Assembly: GCF_021228125.1 (NCBI RefSeq)
Contig: NZ_JAJQQS010000006.1
Location: 248,001 to 312,000 of the forward strand
Length of the DNA: 64,000 nt
From: Streptomyces albireticuli
GTDB taxonomy: Bacteria; Actinomycetota; Actinomycetes; Streptomycetales; Streptomycetaceae
Direction: 5' to 3'
The stretch's first letter is position 1. Every line of letters begins with the position of its first letter. The position numbers were made by a program, and so were the translations under genes. Shown piece after piece: positions 24,909 through 32,714 of this stretch. The notes below the pieces were generated by a model. The model was not told the DNA's origin. It did no database searches and was given only the letters and a program-made list of their open reading frames with translations.

Positions 24909-25286
24909 ATGAGCAACGACACTCCCACCGAGGCCCTCAACGTCCCGGCGGAGGACGGCTCGACGGCTGTCGCCGACGCGCCGGCACCGGCGGATGCGGT
25001 AAGGGCCGTCGTGCAGGCCAACGGGGTCCTCGTCCCCGCGCAGAGCCTCGGCGCGACGTCATCGACCAGGCTGTCCCTCGGCACCTACCAGGTCTGCTTC
25101 AACGTAGTGGTCACCCGCGGGACCTATCTCGCGACCGTCGGGCTTCCCGGCAACATCGGCACTCCGCCCACCGGTGAGATCACCGTCACGGGCCGGGCCG
25201 GCACCAACAACTGTCTGTTCCTTCAGACGTTCAACTCGGCGGGCGCGCTGGCGGACCGCAGCTTCCACGTGGTCGTGGTGCGGTAG
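24909..25286 (+). CDS. Small beta-rich orphan protein
   Basis: A 125-residue protein. The N-terminal 35 residues are Ala/Asp/Pro-rich and disordered. The remainder is predicted beta-rich (VRAVVQANGVLVPAQSLGAT, GTYQVCFNVVVTRGTYLATV, TGEITVTGRAGTNNCLFLQT, RSFHVVVVR), with two cysteines. It has no signal peptide or transmembrane helix. The ATG follows GAGAGGAGAG, so translation looks real. I recognise no family. A perfect terminator follows. Confidence 0.75.
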   Translation: MSNDTPTEALNVPAEDGSTAVADAPAPADAVRAVVQANGVLVPAQSLGATSSTRLSLGTYQVCFNVVVTRGTYLATVGLPGNIGTPPTGEITVTGRAGTNNCLFLQTFNSAGALADRSFHVVVVR

Positions 25287-25306
25287 AGCGACGACGAGGC
25301 CCGACA

Positions 25307-25349
25307 AAGGGGCGTCCGAAGCCATGGAAGGTGGCTTCGGACGCCCCTT
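25307..25349. terminator. Strong hairpin terminator
   Basis: AAGGGGCGTCCGAAGCCA (25307-25324) and TGGCTTCGGACGCCCCTT (25332-25349) form a perfect 18-bp stem with a 7-nt loop, 20 bp past the stop of the small orphan gene. Confidence 0.92.
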
Positions 25350-25451
25350 CCGACTGTACCGGCACGGTTCATGGCATGGGCCGCACCGGTCACGTGGGTG
25401 TTCGCGTCAGGTCGTCGCGTACGAGGCGGTCGCCGAACGCCACGACGATCC

Positions 25452-26387
25452 CTACCGCGCCGTGAACTCGTACTGCAACTCGTAGAGATGCCCGGCCTTC
25501 GCCATGACCGCGACCTCGACCGGCCGTTCGTCGTCGCTGTACAGCGTCCTGAGCGTGCGGAGCACCGGCAGGCTGCTGGGCAGCCGCAAGGCGTTGAACT
25601 CCTCCTGGGTGGGGACCCGGGCCGACACCTTGTCCACGCTGAGCCGGGGCGGAAAGCCCAGCTCGGCGAGGAGGGTGGGAGTGCCGCCCTTGATCCTGCG
25701 ACGTTCCGTGAGGGCCGTGCCCAGGGCGATCTCCAAGGGGTAGTAGCACTTGACGAGTTCGACGGGTTCGTCGTCGATCAGGAGTATCTGGCGTCGCAGC
25801 AGCGCGGTGCCGCCCTTGGCGATGTTCAGGGCCGCGGCCACGTCCGCCGCGGGCGTCACCTCGGCGACCTCCAGCAGCTTGCTGCGTGCTTCCCCGCCCA
25901 GCTTGGCCGCCTCGGTGAGCCAGCGGTACGGCGCGCCGGTCGCCGACGGGGCCATGTAGGCGGCGGGACGCATGGTGCGCTGACGACGCGGGCGTACGGT
26001 GACGGCGCTGCCGGGTCGCCCGATGACCAGGCGCTCCTCCTTGAGGAGTTGCAGCGCCTTCTGGATCGTGGCGTTCGAGGCGTCGAACTTCTCACGGAGC
26101 TGCGTGGTGGACGGCAGGTTGTCGCCAGGGGCCAGGTCACCGCTCATGATCTCGTCGCGCACCGCCGCCGCGATTTGCTCATGCGGCTCGCGGGGAGCGG
26201 TGAGGACGCCCTCCCTGAGCGCCTGTGTGAAGGCGGCGTACGCGGCGGGGTGGATGCGTAGTGTCGGGCCGGTGGGGCGTTTGGAGTCGCGTATGGAGAC
26301 GGGGCCGGCGGATATGCCCTTGGGTAGGGCGATTTCCACGCAGGTGTCGACGGAACCGGAGCTATAGCTGCTCTTCTTGAACCTCAC
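25452..26387 (-). CDS. DUF397-GntR-UTRA fusion regulator
   Basis: A 311-residue protein with three parts. Residues 1-58 are a full DUF397 domain (FKKSSYSSGSVDTCVEIALP, VSIRDSKRPTGPTLRIHPAA). Residues 66-135 are a GntR winged helix (EQIAAAVRDEIMSGDLAPGD, NLPSTTQLREKFDASNATIQ, ALQLLKEERLVIGRPG). The rest is a UTRA effector domain (ILLIDDEPVELVKCYYPLE, TPTLLAELGFPP). DUF397 is normally a separate small protein encoded after an XRE/DUF5753 regulator. Here that regulator is exactly upstream, with a 4-nt ATGA overlap, so the small gene appears fused to a GntR repressor. Partner and effector are unknown. Confidence 0.93.
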   Translation of the reverse strand: MRFKKSSYSSGSVDTCVEIALPKGISAGPVSIRDSKRPTGPTLRIHPAAYAAFTQALREGVLTAPREPHEQIAAAVRDEIMSGDLAPGDNLPSTTQLREKFDASNATIQKALQLLKEERLVIGRPGSAVTVRPRRQRTMRPAAYMAPSATGAPYRWLTEAAKLGGEARSKLLEVAEVTPAADVAAALNIAKGGTALLRRQILLIDDEPVELVKCYYPLEIALGTALTERRRIKGGTPTLLAELGFPPRLSVDKVSARVPTQEEFNALRLPSSLPVLRTLRTLYSDDERPVEVAVMAKAGHLYELQYEFTAR

Positions 26388-27232
26388 TGCGTCTCCTCGG
26401 CGATCCTTGCGATGAAGTCGCGGGACGCCTCAGGGTCCAGTGCCTGGGTGCGCAGGCGATCGAACGCGACGTCGTAGCGTGCGACCTGGTCATCCTCTTC
26501 AAGGTAGTGGGAGGTCGTGAGTGGCTCCACGGCCACGACAGGAGAGCCGACCTCGAAGTGGAAGACCGTATAGGCGCCGTCCAGCCCCGTGTGCATGCCT
26601 GCTTTGAACGGGATGACCTGGAGTTCCACGTTCGGCTGCCTGGAGACGGTGAGCAGGTGTTCAAGTTGCTGCCGGAGGACGGAAGGCCCGCCGAGCTCGC
26701 GCCGGAGAGACGCTTCGTCCAGCACGCATCGTAGGGCGAGTGAGGAGGACGTCAGGACCTCCTGTCGCTTCATGCGCAGCTCGGTGGACGCTCGTGCCTC
26801 ACGCGCTGTTCTCAGTACGCTGATGCCTCCGATGGCGGCAGAGGCGTATTCGACCGTCTGCAGCACACCTGGGATGAGCAGCGCCCCGTAGAGGTCGATG
26901 CCTGTGGCGATCTGCTCCATTTCCAGGAAGTCGGCGAATCGGTCGCTGATGACGTCCTTGTACTGGACGTAGAGGCTCTGGTGGCGGCTGCTGTCGGCGA
27001 GCTTCGCGATCTCCCGGACCTCTTCGACACGTTCCGCGTCCGTCACCCCGTAGGCGGTGAAGAACCTCTCCGGATCGGTGCGCTGCCTGCCGTTCTCGAC
27101 CTTGCTCAACGTCGGGCTGGAAACGCCCAGCAGCTTGGCGCCATCTGCGAGGTTGAGGCCGGATCTCACCCTCAAGGTCTTCAGCGCCGCGCCGAGCCTT
27201 CGACGCAACAGGGTGGGCGTGATGTCAGCCAA
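26384..27232 (-). CDS. XRE-family regulator with DUF5753
   Basis: A 282-residue protein. The N-terminal XRE HTH is at residues 10-65 (RLGAALKTLRVRSGLNLADG, AKLLGVSSPTLSKVENGRQR). A DUF5753 domain follows (FLEMEQIATGIDLYGALLIP, GVLQTVEYASA, PSVLRQQLEHLLTVSRQPNV, LQVIPFKAGMHTGLDGAYTV). Proteins of this architecture control development and antibiotic genes in Streptomyces together with a DUF397 partner. Here the partner is the N-terminal domain of the translationally coupled downstream fusion. Confidence 0.95.
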   Translation of the reverse strand: MADITPTLLRRRLGAALKTLRVRSGLNLADGAKLLGVSSPTLSKVENGRQRTDPERFFTAYGVTDAERVEEVREIAKLADSSRHQSLYVQYKDVISDRFADFLEMEQIATGIDLYGALLIPGVLQTVEYASAAIGGISVLRTAREARASTELRMKRQEVLTSSSLALRCVLDEASLRRELGGPSVLRQQLEHLLTVSRQPNVELQVIPFKAGMHTGLDGAYTVFHFEVGSPVVAVEPLTTSHYLEEDDQVARYDVAFDRLRTQALDPEASRDFIARIAEETQ

Positions 27233-27390
27233 GCGATCACCTCCTTCGGGGCGACTCTAGCGAGAGCAACTGCACTGAGATGTGCGAGCGTTCACTCAAT
27301 GGGGGCAATTAGAGGTGAAAGTTTCGCCGCTCCTCGTGCCGATCGGGAAGATGTGGCTGCTGTCGACGGAGCCCGGGGAGGCGCGAGGCG

Positions 27391-27738
27391 ATGACATACA
27401 GGAACGGCGCGTTCGTGGTGGACACCCGCGAGGGACGGGTCGCGCAAGTGATCGGAAGCGCGGGCGGCCGCGTTCAACTGCGCAAACCCGGGGGCGGGCT
27501 GGAGTGGGAGGTCCCCTTCGCCGCGTTGCGGCTGGCCACTCGGGAGGAGCGGGAGGCCGCCGGGCTGCTGCCGCCCGGGAGCCGTCCGGCCTACGGCTGT
27601 ACGGAGTGCGCCGAGCTCGACGCCGCGCGGCGGGCCGCGGCCGGTGGGGACGATGCCGTCAAGGCCGGGGACGCGCTCGTCGCCCAGCGGAGGCACTGGC
27701 GGTCGGCGCACATGGTGACCGGAGGGGTGGGGCGGTGA
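27391..27738 (+). CDS. Conserved Streptomyces protein, unknown function
   Basis: A 115-residue protein beginning with a small beta domain (GAFVVDTREGRVAQVIGSAG, VQLRKPGGGLEWEVPFAALR), of a kind often found beside XRE/DUF397 gene pairs. A Cys pair motif GCTECAELDAAR follows. The ATG is preceded by GGGGAGGCGAGG. Its stop overlaps the next start (GTGA). Function unknown. Confidence 0.85.
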   Translation: MTYRNGAFVVDTREGRVAQVIGSAGGRVQLRKPGGGLEWEVPFAALRLATREEREAAGLLPPGSRPAYGCTECAELDAARRAAAGGDDAVKAGDALVAQRRHWRSAHMVTGGVGR

Positions 27739-28040
27739 CGGTCGTCAGGGCCGCGTGCACCCACCCCGTGGGGTGGACGCATACGAGAGGCGAGGCGCGG
27801 TGCCGCGCCTGCGGCGTCGTGCGGTTCACGGACTACGGGGCCGTACGCCCGCCGGGGTTGCCGGAGGCGGTCACTCCGGCCCCGGCGGGGGCCCGGTGCG
27901 CGGACCGGGCCGCCGCGTCGTGGATCTCGGAGGCCGCACGCCGTCGGCGGCGGCCGGGTCCCGCGGTGGCACCCGTCGCGGGGCTCGCGTGGGCGGTTCG
28001 CCGTGAGGGCCGTAGCGCTCATGGGGCGTACGTCCTCTAG
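27735..28040 (+). CDS. Small Cys/His protein, possible zinc ribbon
   Basis: A 101-residue protein starting at GTG 27735, which overlaps the preceding stop by 3 nt (translational coupling). The N-terminus has CTHPVGWTHTRGEARCRACG, a Cys/His arrangement that could bind zinc. The C-terminal half is Arg/Ala-rich. Its TAG stop shares the palindrome CTAG (28037-28040) with the stop of the convergent gene. Function unknown. Confidence 0.75.
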   Translation: MTVVRAACTHPVGWTHTRGEARCRACGVVRFTDYGAVRPPGLPEAVTPAPAGARCADRAAASWISEAARRRRRPGPAVAPVAGLAWAVRREGRSAHGAYVL

Positions 28041-28699
28041 AGGCTGCGGGCGGCGATGTCGCCGTAGGACGTGGTCGCGTGGATGTCCAGGCCGACGGTG
28101 CCGCCGGTGTTCAGGAGCGCGTTCTGGATGCGGCCGTAGGCGGTGCCCGCGTCCAGGGTGGCCGAGACTCCACGGGCTGCGCCGACCGAGATGTCGCCGT
28201 GCTCGGTGCGCAGTTCGACCGTACCGCGCACGGCCTCGGCGATGTGGAGGTCGCCCTTCTGGGTGCTGAGCCGCGCGGCGCCGCCCAGGCGGCCGACCGA
28301 GATGTCACCGGCGGCGAGGACGAGGTGGGCGCCGTCTGTCTCGTCGAGCTTGACCGAGCCGTGCGCGCTCTCGAAGGTGACGTCGCCGAGCCGGCCGACG
28401 CCCCGGAGCTCGGCGGTGGCGGCCTTCGCCTCGACGTGGGAACCGGCGGGCAGCTGGACGGTCACCTCGACGGAACCGGGGTTGCCGAGGGGCTTCGCCG
28501 CGGGGGCCGCGATCCGCAGGACGCCGTCGCCGTACTCGACCGTGGTCTGCTCCGCGGCCTTCACGTCGCGGCTCTTCGAGGCGTCCGCCGGCATGACCTC
28601 GACCGTGGTGTCGGCCCGGTCGGCGGCGATGAGGCGGATGCGTCCGGCGGGGATGTCGAGGACGGCGGAGACGGGGGCGGCGGTGGCGAACTTCTGCAT
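28037..28699 (-). CDS. DUF4097 beta-repeat protein
   Basis: A 220-residue protein made of beta-helix-like repeats with the DUF4097 pattern (LRGVGRLGDVTFESAHGSVK, LVLAAGDISVGRLGGAARLS, TQKGDLHIAEAVRGTVELRT, EHGDISVGAARG, HATTSYGDIAARSL). No signal peptide is seen. ATG 28699 follows AAGGAGAG. Family members are putative adhesin or envelope-associated proteins; the role is unproven. It is divergent from an HTH regulator and probably repressed by it. Confidence 0.9.
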   Translation of the reverse strand: MQKFATAAPVSAVLDIPAGRIRLIAADRADTTVEVMPADASKSRDVKAAEQTTVEYGDGVLRIAAPAAKPLGNPGSVEVTVQLPAGSHVEAKAATAELRGVGRLGDVTFESAHGSVKLDETDGAHLVLAAGDISVGRLGGAARLSTQKGDLHIAEAVRGTVELRTEHGDISVGAARGVSATLDAGTAYGRIQNALLNTGGTVGLDIHATTSYGDIAARSL

Positions 28700-28742
28700 C
28701 GTGCTCTCCTTGAGCTCGTCGTTTCTGATGACGCAAACGCTA

Positions 28743-28868
28743 CGTTGCATTCCAAAGAGCTTCAACATGTTCGTTGCCTAGAATCTGCGTTTATGCAGGT
28801 CAATGGCCTTTAATCATTGCAACGAGTCTCAGAGGTAACGCAACGACAGCCGCGCGTGCGTTGCAATG
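28743..28868. promoter_or_regulatory. Repeated CGTTGCAWT motifs (candidate operator)
   Basis: Three copies of CGTTGCAWT lie in the divergent spacer. CGTTGCATT is at 28743-28751, CATTGCAACG (reverse orientation) at 28815-28824 and CGTTGCAATG at 28859-28868; a related GCAACGAC is at 28840-28847. The last two full copies form a 10-bp inverted pair. They are candidate sites for the adjacent MarR-type regulator. Confidence 0.55.
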
Positions 28869-28922
28869 AACGAAGTGTGAACGCTATGCTGGCGACATCG
28901 AGCGAGAACGAAGGAGATCGCG

Positions 28923-29678
28923 ATGCCGGGAGGCAGACTCACCCAGCCCGAACGCCAGCAGATCGCGCTGGGGCTGGCCGACGGCCTCGCCTACGCGGAG
29001 ATCGCCCGGCGTCTCGAACGGCCGACCTCGACGGTCACACGTGAGGTCATGCGCAACGGCGGCCCCACCGCCTACCGCGCAGACCTGGCGCACCGCGCCA
29101 CCGAGCGCCGCGCCCACCGGCGCAGGCAGGCCGCGCCCCGCGGTGCGGAGGCGCCCCCGCAGGCGCACGGGCGCGACGCCGAGGCCGTGCGCGAGTACGA
29201 GGAGACGTTCACGACCGTCCTCATGCAATCGGGCCTGCCCAAGATGATGGCCCGGGTGCTGACCTGCCTCTACACCACGGACGAGGGCAGCCTCACCGCC
29301 GCCGAACTCGTCCAGCGACTCCAGGTCAGCCCGGCGTCCATCTCCAAGGCGATCACGTTCCTGGAGGGGCAGGGCCTCGTCCGCCGGGAGCGCAACGAAC
29401 GCCGCCGCGAGCGCTACGTCGTCGACGACGACGTCTGGTACCAGGCGATGGTGGCCAGCGCCCGGTCCAACGCCCAGGTCATCGAGACCGCCCGGCAGGG
29501 CGTCGGCGTCCTCGGCGCCGACACCCCGGCCGCCGCCCGCCTGGAGAACATCGCCCGCTTCCTCGACTTCGTCAGCGAGACCATGACCCGCGCCGCGGAG
29601 CAGGCCCGCGACGTCCTCCACACGAAGGCCGCGACGCCTTCGGCCGGCACCGCCGAGCCCGGTCCGGATCGCGGATAA
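28923..29678 (+). CDS. Regulator with IS30-type HTH plus MarR/GbsR-type winged helix
   Basis: A 251-residue protein. Residues 7-65 match the N-terminal HTH of IS30-family transposases (PERQQIALGLADGLAYAEIA, RRLERPTSTVTREVMRNGG, YRADLAHRATERRA). Residues 90-175 form a MarR/GbsR winged helix (MMARVLTCLYTTDEGSLTAA, ELVQRLQVSPASISKAITFL, LVRRERNERRRERYVV). A helical tail follows. It has no transposase catalytic domain, so it is a regulator. It is divergent from the DUF4097 gene. The ATG follows GAAGGAGAT. Confidence 0.9.
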   Translation: MPGGRLTQPERQQIALGLADGLAYAEIARRLERPTSTVTREVMRNGGPTAYRADLAHRATERRAHRRRQAAPRGAEAPPQAHGRDAEAVREYEETFTTVLMQSGLPKMMARVLTCLYTTDEGSLTAAELVQRLQVSPASISKAITFLEGQGLVRRERNERRRERYVVDDDVWYQAMVASARSNAQVIETARQGVGVLGADTPAAARLENIARFLDFVSETMTRAAEQARDVLHTKAATPSAGTAEPGPDRG

Positions 29679-29726
29679 CCGAGCCGCGGATAACCGAGCT
29701 GCGGATATCCGGATCGCGGATAGACA
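29671..29726. repeat. 15-bp tandem repeat
   Basis: Four imperfect copies of GCGGATA(A/T)CCGAGC lie across and just after the regulator's stop codon. They are probably slippage products. Confidence 0.6.
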
Positions 29727-29745
29727 GCCTCAGGTGGACGGGAAC

Positions 29746-29800
29746 GCGTGACGCCGGGCTTCCGGAGCACCCCCGTCGCCCCGGAAACCCGGCGTCACGC
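29746..29800. terminator. Hairpin terminator
   Basis: GCGTGACGCCGGG (29746-29758) pairs perfectly with CCCGGCGTCACGC (29788-29800), with an inner TTCCGG/CCGGAA pair. It lies between the regulator gene and the convergent cupin gene. Confidence 0.85.
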
Positions 29801-29847
29801 GCGTCCCACCGGGGGCAAGGGCTGCCCCGGCCGCGCACAGGCCCCTG

Positions 29848-30237
29848 TCAGGACAGGGCGTGCCCCGTCGTCGCGTCCACGTGCCCCGGCACCTCCTCGT
29901 GACGGTCCCCGACCGTCAGCGTCCCCGTCGGCTCGAACAGCAGGATCGTCGCGCCCCCGGGCGCGTACGGCTTGTGCTCCGTGCCGCGCGGGACCGTGAA
30001 GACCGAGCCCTTGGGGAGGGTGACGGAGCGCTCGTCGGGGTCCCGCACGGCGATGCGCAGCTCGCCTTCGAGGACGTGGAAGAACTCGTCGGTGTGCTCG
30101 TGCACATGCCAGATGTGCTCGCCCGCGACCTTGGCGACGCGGACGTCGTAGTCGTTGACGCGGGTCACGATGCGAGGGCTCCACAAGGCGTCGAAGGAGG
30201 CCAGAGCCTCTCGCAGGGCGATGGGTTCATTGCTCAT
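29848..30237 (-). CDS. Cupin-domain protein
   Basis: A 129-residue single-domain cupin. Motif 1 is HVHEHTDEFFHVLEGELRIAV (2 His, Glu, His metal set) and motif 2 is SVFTVPRGTEHKPYAPGG. It probably binds a divalent metal; reaction unknown. It is divergent from an AraC-type regulator whose start lies 52 bp away, which may control it. Confidence 0.9.
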   Translation of the reverse strand: MSNEPIALREALASFDALWSPRIVTRVNDYDVRVAKVAGEHIWHVHEHTDEFFHVLEGELRIAVRDPDERSVTLPKGSVFTVPRGTEHKPYAPGGATILLFEPTGTLTVGDRHEEVPGHVDATTGHALS

Positions 30238-30289
30238 GCGCCCATCCTCGGGACTGTCCGGCCGCTTCCGTGAGTGCTAGAAATCGCAC

Positions 30290-31318
30290 ATGGCGCAAGA
30301 ATCCTCGCAGGCGAGCGGAATGAGCGGACCGAGCGAAGCAAAGGACGCGGTCCACGCGTCTCCGCTCCACCGCGTCGTCGTGATCGTCGACGAGAACTCC
30401 AACCCCTTCGAGCTCGGCTGTGCGACCGAGGTCTTCGGGCTCCGCAGACCGGAACTCGGCCGCGATCTCTACGACTTCACCCTCTGCGCCGCCGAACCGA
30501 ACATCCTGATGCGGGACGGGTTCTTCACGCTCACCGGCGTCGCCGGGATCGAGGCGGCCGACACCGCCGACACCCTGATCGTCCCCAACCGGCCAGACAC
30601 CGACGTACCGCGCCGCCCGGAGGTGCTGGACGCCATCCGTCGGGCGCACGCCCGGGGCGCCCGGCTCGTGGGGTTCTGCAGCGGCGCGTACACGCTGGCC
30701 GAGGCGGGCGTCATGGAGGGGCGGCGGGCCACCGCGCACTGGCAGTGGGCGGGCTCGTTCCGCAGCCGCTTCCCGGGCGTGATCCTCGAACCGGACGTGC
30801 TGTTCGTGGACGACGGCGACATCCTTACGGCCGCCGGGAGCGCCGCCGCGCTGGACCTCGGGCTGTACATCGTCCGCCGCGACCACGGGGCGGAGGTCGC
30901 CAACTCCGTCAGCCGGCGGCTGGTCTTCGCCGCGCACCGGGACGGCGGGCAGCGCCAGTTCGTGGAGCGGCCCGTACCCGACGTGCCGGACGAGTCGCTC
31001 GCCCCGCTGCTGGCCTGGGCCCAGGAGCGGCTCGGCGAGCCGCTGACCGTCGCCGGCCTCGCGGCGCGGGCCGCCGTCAGCCCCGCGACCCTGCACCGCC
31101 GCTTCCGCGCCGAACTCGGCACGACGCCGCTCGCCTGGCTCACGGGGGAGCGCGTCACCCTCGCCCGCCGCCTCATCGAACGCGGCGAGGAACGCCTCGA
31201 CGTCGTCGCCCGGACCAGCGGCCTCGGCACGACGGCCAACCTACGGGCGCGCCTGCGGCGGGACACCGGCCTCAGCCCGTCGGCGTACCGGCGGCGCTTC
31301 GGCCCGGCGGCCGTGTGA
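30290..31318 (+). CDS. GlxA-like AraC-family regulator (DJ-1/PfpI + HTH)
   Basis: A 342-residue regulator. The DJ-1/PfpI-like domain (about 27-205) includes the elbow LVGFCSGAYTLAEAG and TAHWQWAGSFRSRFPGV. The C-terminal AraC double HTH (about 240-340) includes VAGLAARAAVSPATLHRRFR and RLDVVARTSGLGTTANLRAR. This is the GlxA architecture, represented by many Streptomyces regulators. ATG 30290 is taken; ATG 30320 is possible. It is divergent from the cupin gene. Confidence 0.92.
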   Translation: MAQESSQASGMSGPSEAKDAVHASPLHRVVVIVDENSNPFELGCATEVFGLRRPELGRDLYDFTLCAAEPNILMRDGFFTLTGVAGIEAADTADTLIVPNRPDTDVPRRPEVLDAIRRAHARGARLVGFCSGAYTLAEAGVMEGRRATAHWQWAGSFRSRFPGVILEPDVLFVDDGDILTAAGSAAALDLGLYIVRRDHGAEVANSVSRRLVFAAHRDGGQRQFVERPVPDVPDESLAPLLAWAQERLGEPLTVAGLAARAAVSPATLHRRFRAELGTTPLAWLTGERVTLARRLIERGEERLDVVARTSGLGTTANLRARLRRDTGLSPSAYRRRFGPAAV

Positions 31319-31443
31319 TCCGGAGGGCCGAAGGACGTGGCCGGACAGCCCGGGCCGGGACGACCCGAGGACCCCGGCCCGGAACCGCCCGACGGCCCCG
31401 CCCCATCGGTCGACTTAATCGGTCGACGCCCGGCGCCCCGGGC

Positions 31444-31962
31444 ATGGATCATGCGCCGGTGACCCGAACCGACACACCCCCCGCCTGGGACGAACGCACC
31501 TCCCTGGCCACCTTCCTCGACTACGCCCGCGCCACCGCCCGCGCCAAGTGCGAGGGCGTGACCGCCGAGGACGCCCGCAAGGCCCCGCTGCCCGGCTCCC
31601 CGCTGATGACGTTGTGCGGGCTCGTCAACCACCTGCGGTGGGTCGAGTACTACTGGATCCAGGTCGTCTTTCTCGGCGAGGAGGACATCGCCCCGTGGGA
31701 CGAGGACGACCCCGATTGGGAGATGCGCACGGCCGTCGACATCCCGCTGCCGGAGATCCTCGCCGCGTACGAGGCCCAGAGCTCCCGGTACCGCGAGCTC
31801 GTGGCCACCACGGACCTGGAGGCCAGGGCGGCACGGACCGTGCGGGACGGGCTGCACGTGACGCTGCGGTGGATCCTGACGCACCTGATCGAGGAGACGT
31901 CCCGGCACAACGGGCACCTGGACATCGTGCGGGAACTGGTGGACGGGCGGACCGGCTCGTAG
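31444..31962 (+). CDS. DinB-family (DUF664) protein
   Basis: A 172-residue four-helix DinB-fold protein. It has the DUF664 pattern LMTLCGLVNHLRWVEYYWIQ, VFLGEEDIAPWDEDDPDWEM and LRWILTHLIEETSRHNGHLD. The His positions (NHLRWVE, THLIEETSRHNGH) fit the divalent-metal triad of DinB proteins. In actinobacteria these are often mycothiol-dependent enzymes. The exact start is uncertain (ATG 31444 or GTG 31459). Confidence 0.88.
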   Translation: MDHAPVTRTDTPPAWDERTSLATFLDYARATARAKCEGVTAEDARKAPLPGSPLMTLCGLVNHLRWVEYYWIQVVFLGEEDIAPWDEDDPDWEMRTAVDIPLPEILAAYEAQSSRYRELVATTDLEARAARTVRDGLHVTLRWILTHLIEETSRHNGHLDIVRELVDGRTGS

Positions 31963-32039
31963 GGCCACGAGGGCACCGGCTCGTAGCGCCGACGGCCCCA
32001 TCGGCTCGTAGGCGTACGCCCGCCCCCGTGCCGTACGCG

Positions 32040-32444
32040 TCAGCCGCCGCGCACCGCGTGGCGCGGCTCGATCAGGTCCCAGCGGTTGCCGTACAGGTCC
32101 TGGAAGACGGCCACCGTGCCGTACGGCTCCCGCCGGGGCTCGCCCTCGAAGACGACGCCGGCCGCCCGCATCCGCGCGTGGTCGCGCGCGAAGTCGTCGG
32201 TGTTGAGGAACAGGCCGACGCGACCGCCCGTCTGGTTGCCAATCCGGGCCTCCTGGGCGGGGTTGGCCGCCCGGGCGAGGAGGAGGCCCGCCTCGCGGGC
32301 GCCGGGCGGGGAGACGACCACCCAGCGCTTGCGCTCGTCGATGCGGGTGTCCTCGACGAGCGTGAAGCCGAGGACGTTGACGTAGAAGTCGACGGCCTCG
32401 TCGTAATCGCGTACGACGATGGCCACGAGTCCGAGGTGATTCAT
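32040..32444 (-). CDS. VOC (glyoxalase-fold) family protein
   Basis: A 134-residue VOC protein: MNHLGLVAIVVRDYDEAVDF, VNVLGFTLVEDTRIDERKRW, GRVGLFLNTDDFARDHARMR, EPYGTVAVFQDLYGNRWDLI. His and Glu ligand positions are present. It is likely a metal-dependent lyase/dioxygenase-fold enzyme or resistance protein; substrate unknown. Confidence 0.9.
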   Translation of the reverse strand: MNHLGLVAIVVRDYDEAVDFYVNVLGFTLVEDTRIDERKRWVVVSPPGAREAGLLLARAANPAQEARIGNQTGGRVGLFLNTDDFARDHARMRAAGVVFEGEPRREPYGTVAVFQDLYGNRWDLIEPRHAVRGG

Positions 32445-32516
32445 CCGGTGATGATGCCTCACCGGCCCGAACGTGTGACCGGTCCGGCGAGGTCGTACGC
32501 GCCGGAATGTCATGTC

Positions 32517-32560
32517 ACCCCCGGATGTCCCCGGATGTCCCCCGGATGCCCCCGGATGTC
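32517..32560. repeat. CCCCGGATGTC tandem repeat
   Basis: Four copies of a 10-11 bp CCCCGGATG(T)CC unit lie in the 270-bp divergent spacer between the VOC gene and the first Ser/Thr kinase gene. Confidence 0.75.
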
Positions 32561-32714
32561 GCTCCGGCCGGCACCCGGCCGGCACGCCCGGCCCGGTCCC
32601 TGGAGACGGCCGTTCCGGAACGCGGCGGGGGCCACCGACGGAATTCCTTCTTCCGGCCCAGACCCGACCGGTACAGGCGGATAGGCCCAAGTGGCCCCGG
32701 GGCAAGATGTGCTC

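Noticed and set aside
28923..29678. IS30 transposase remnant
   Set aside because: Only the HTH resembles IS30; a complete MarR-type domain follows, with no DDE domain or inverted repeats, so it is an intact regulator.
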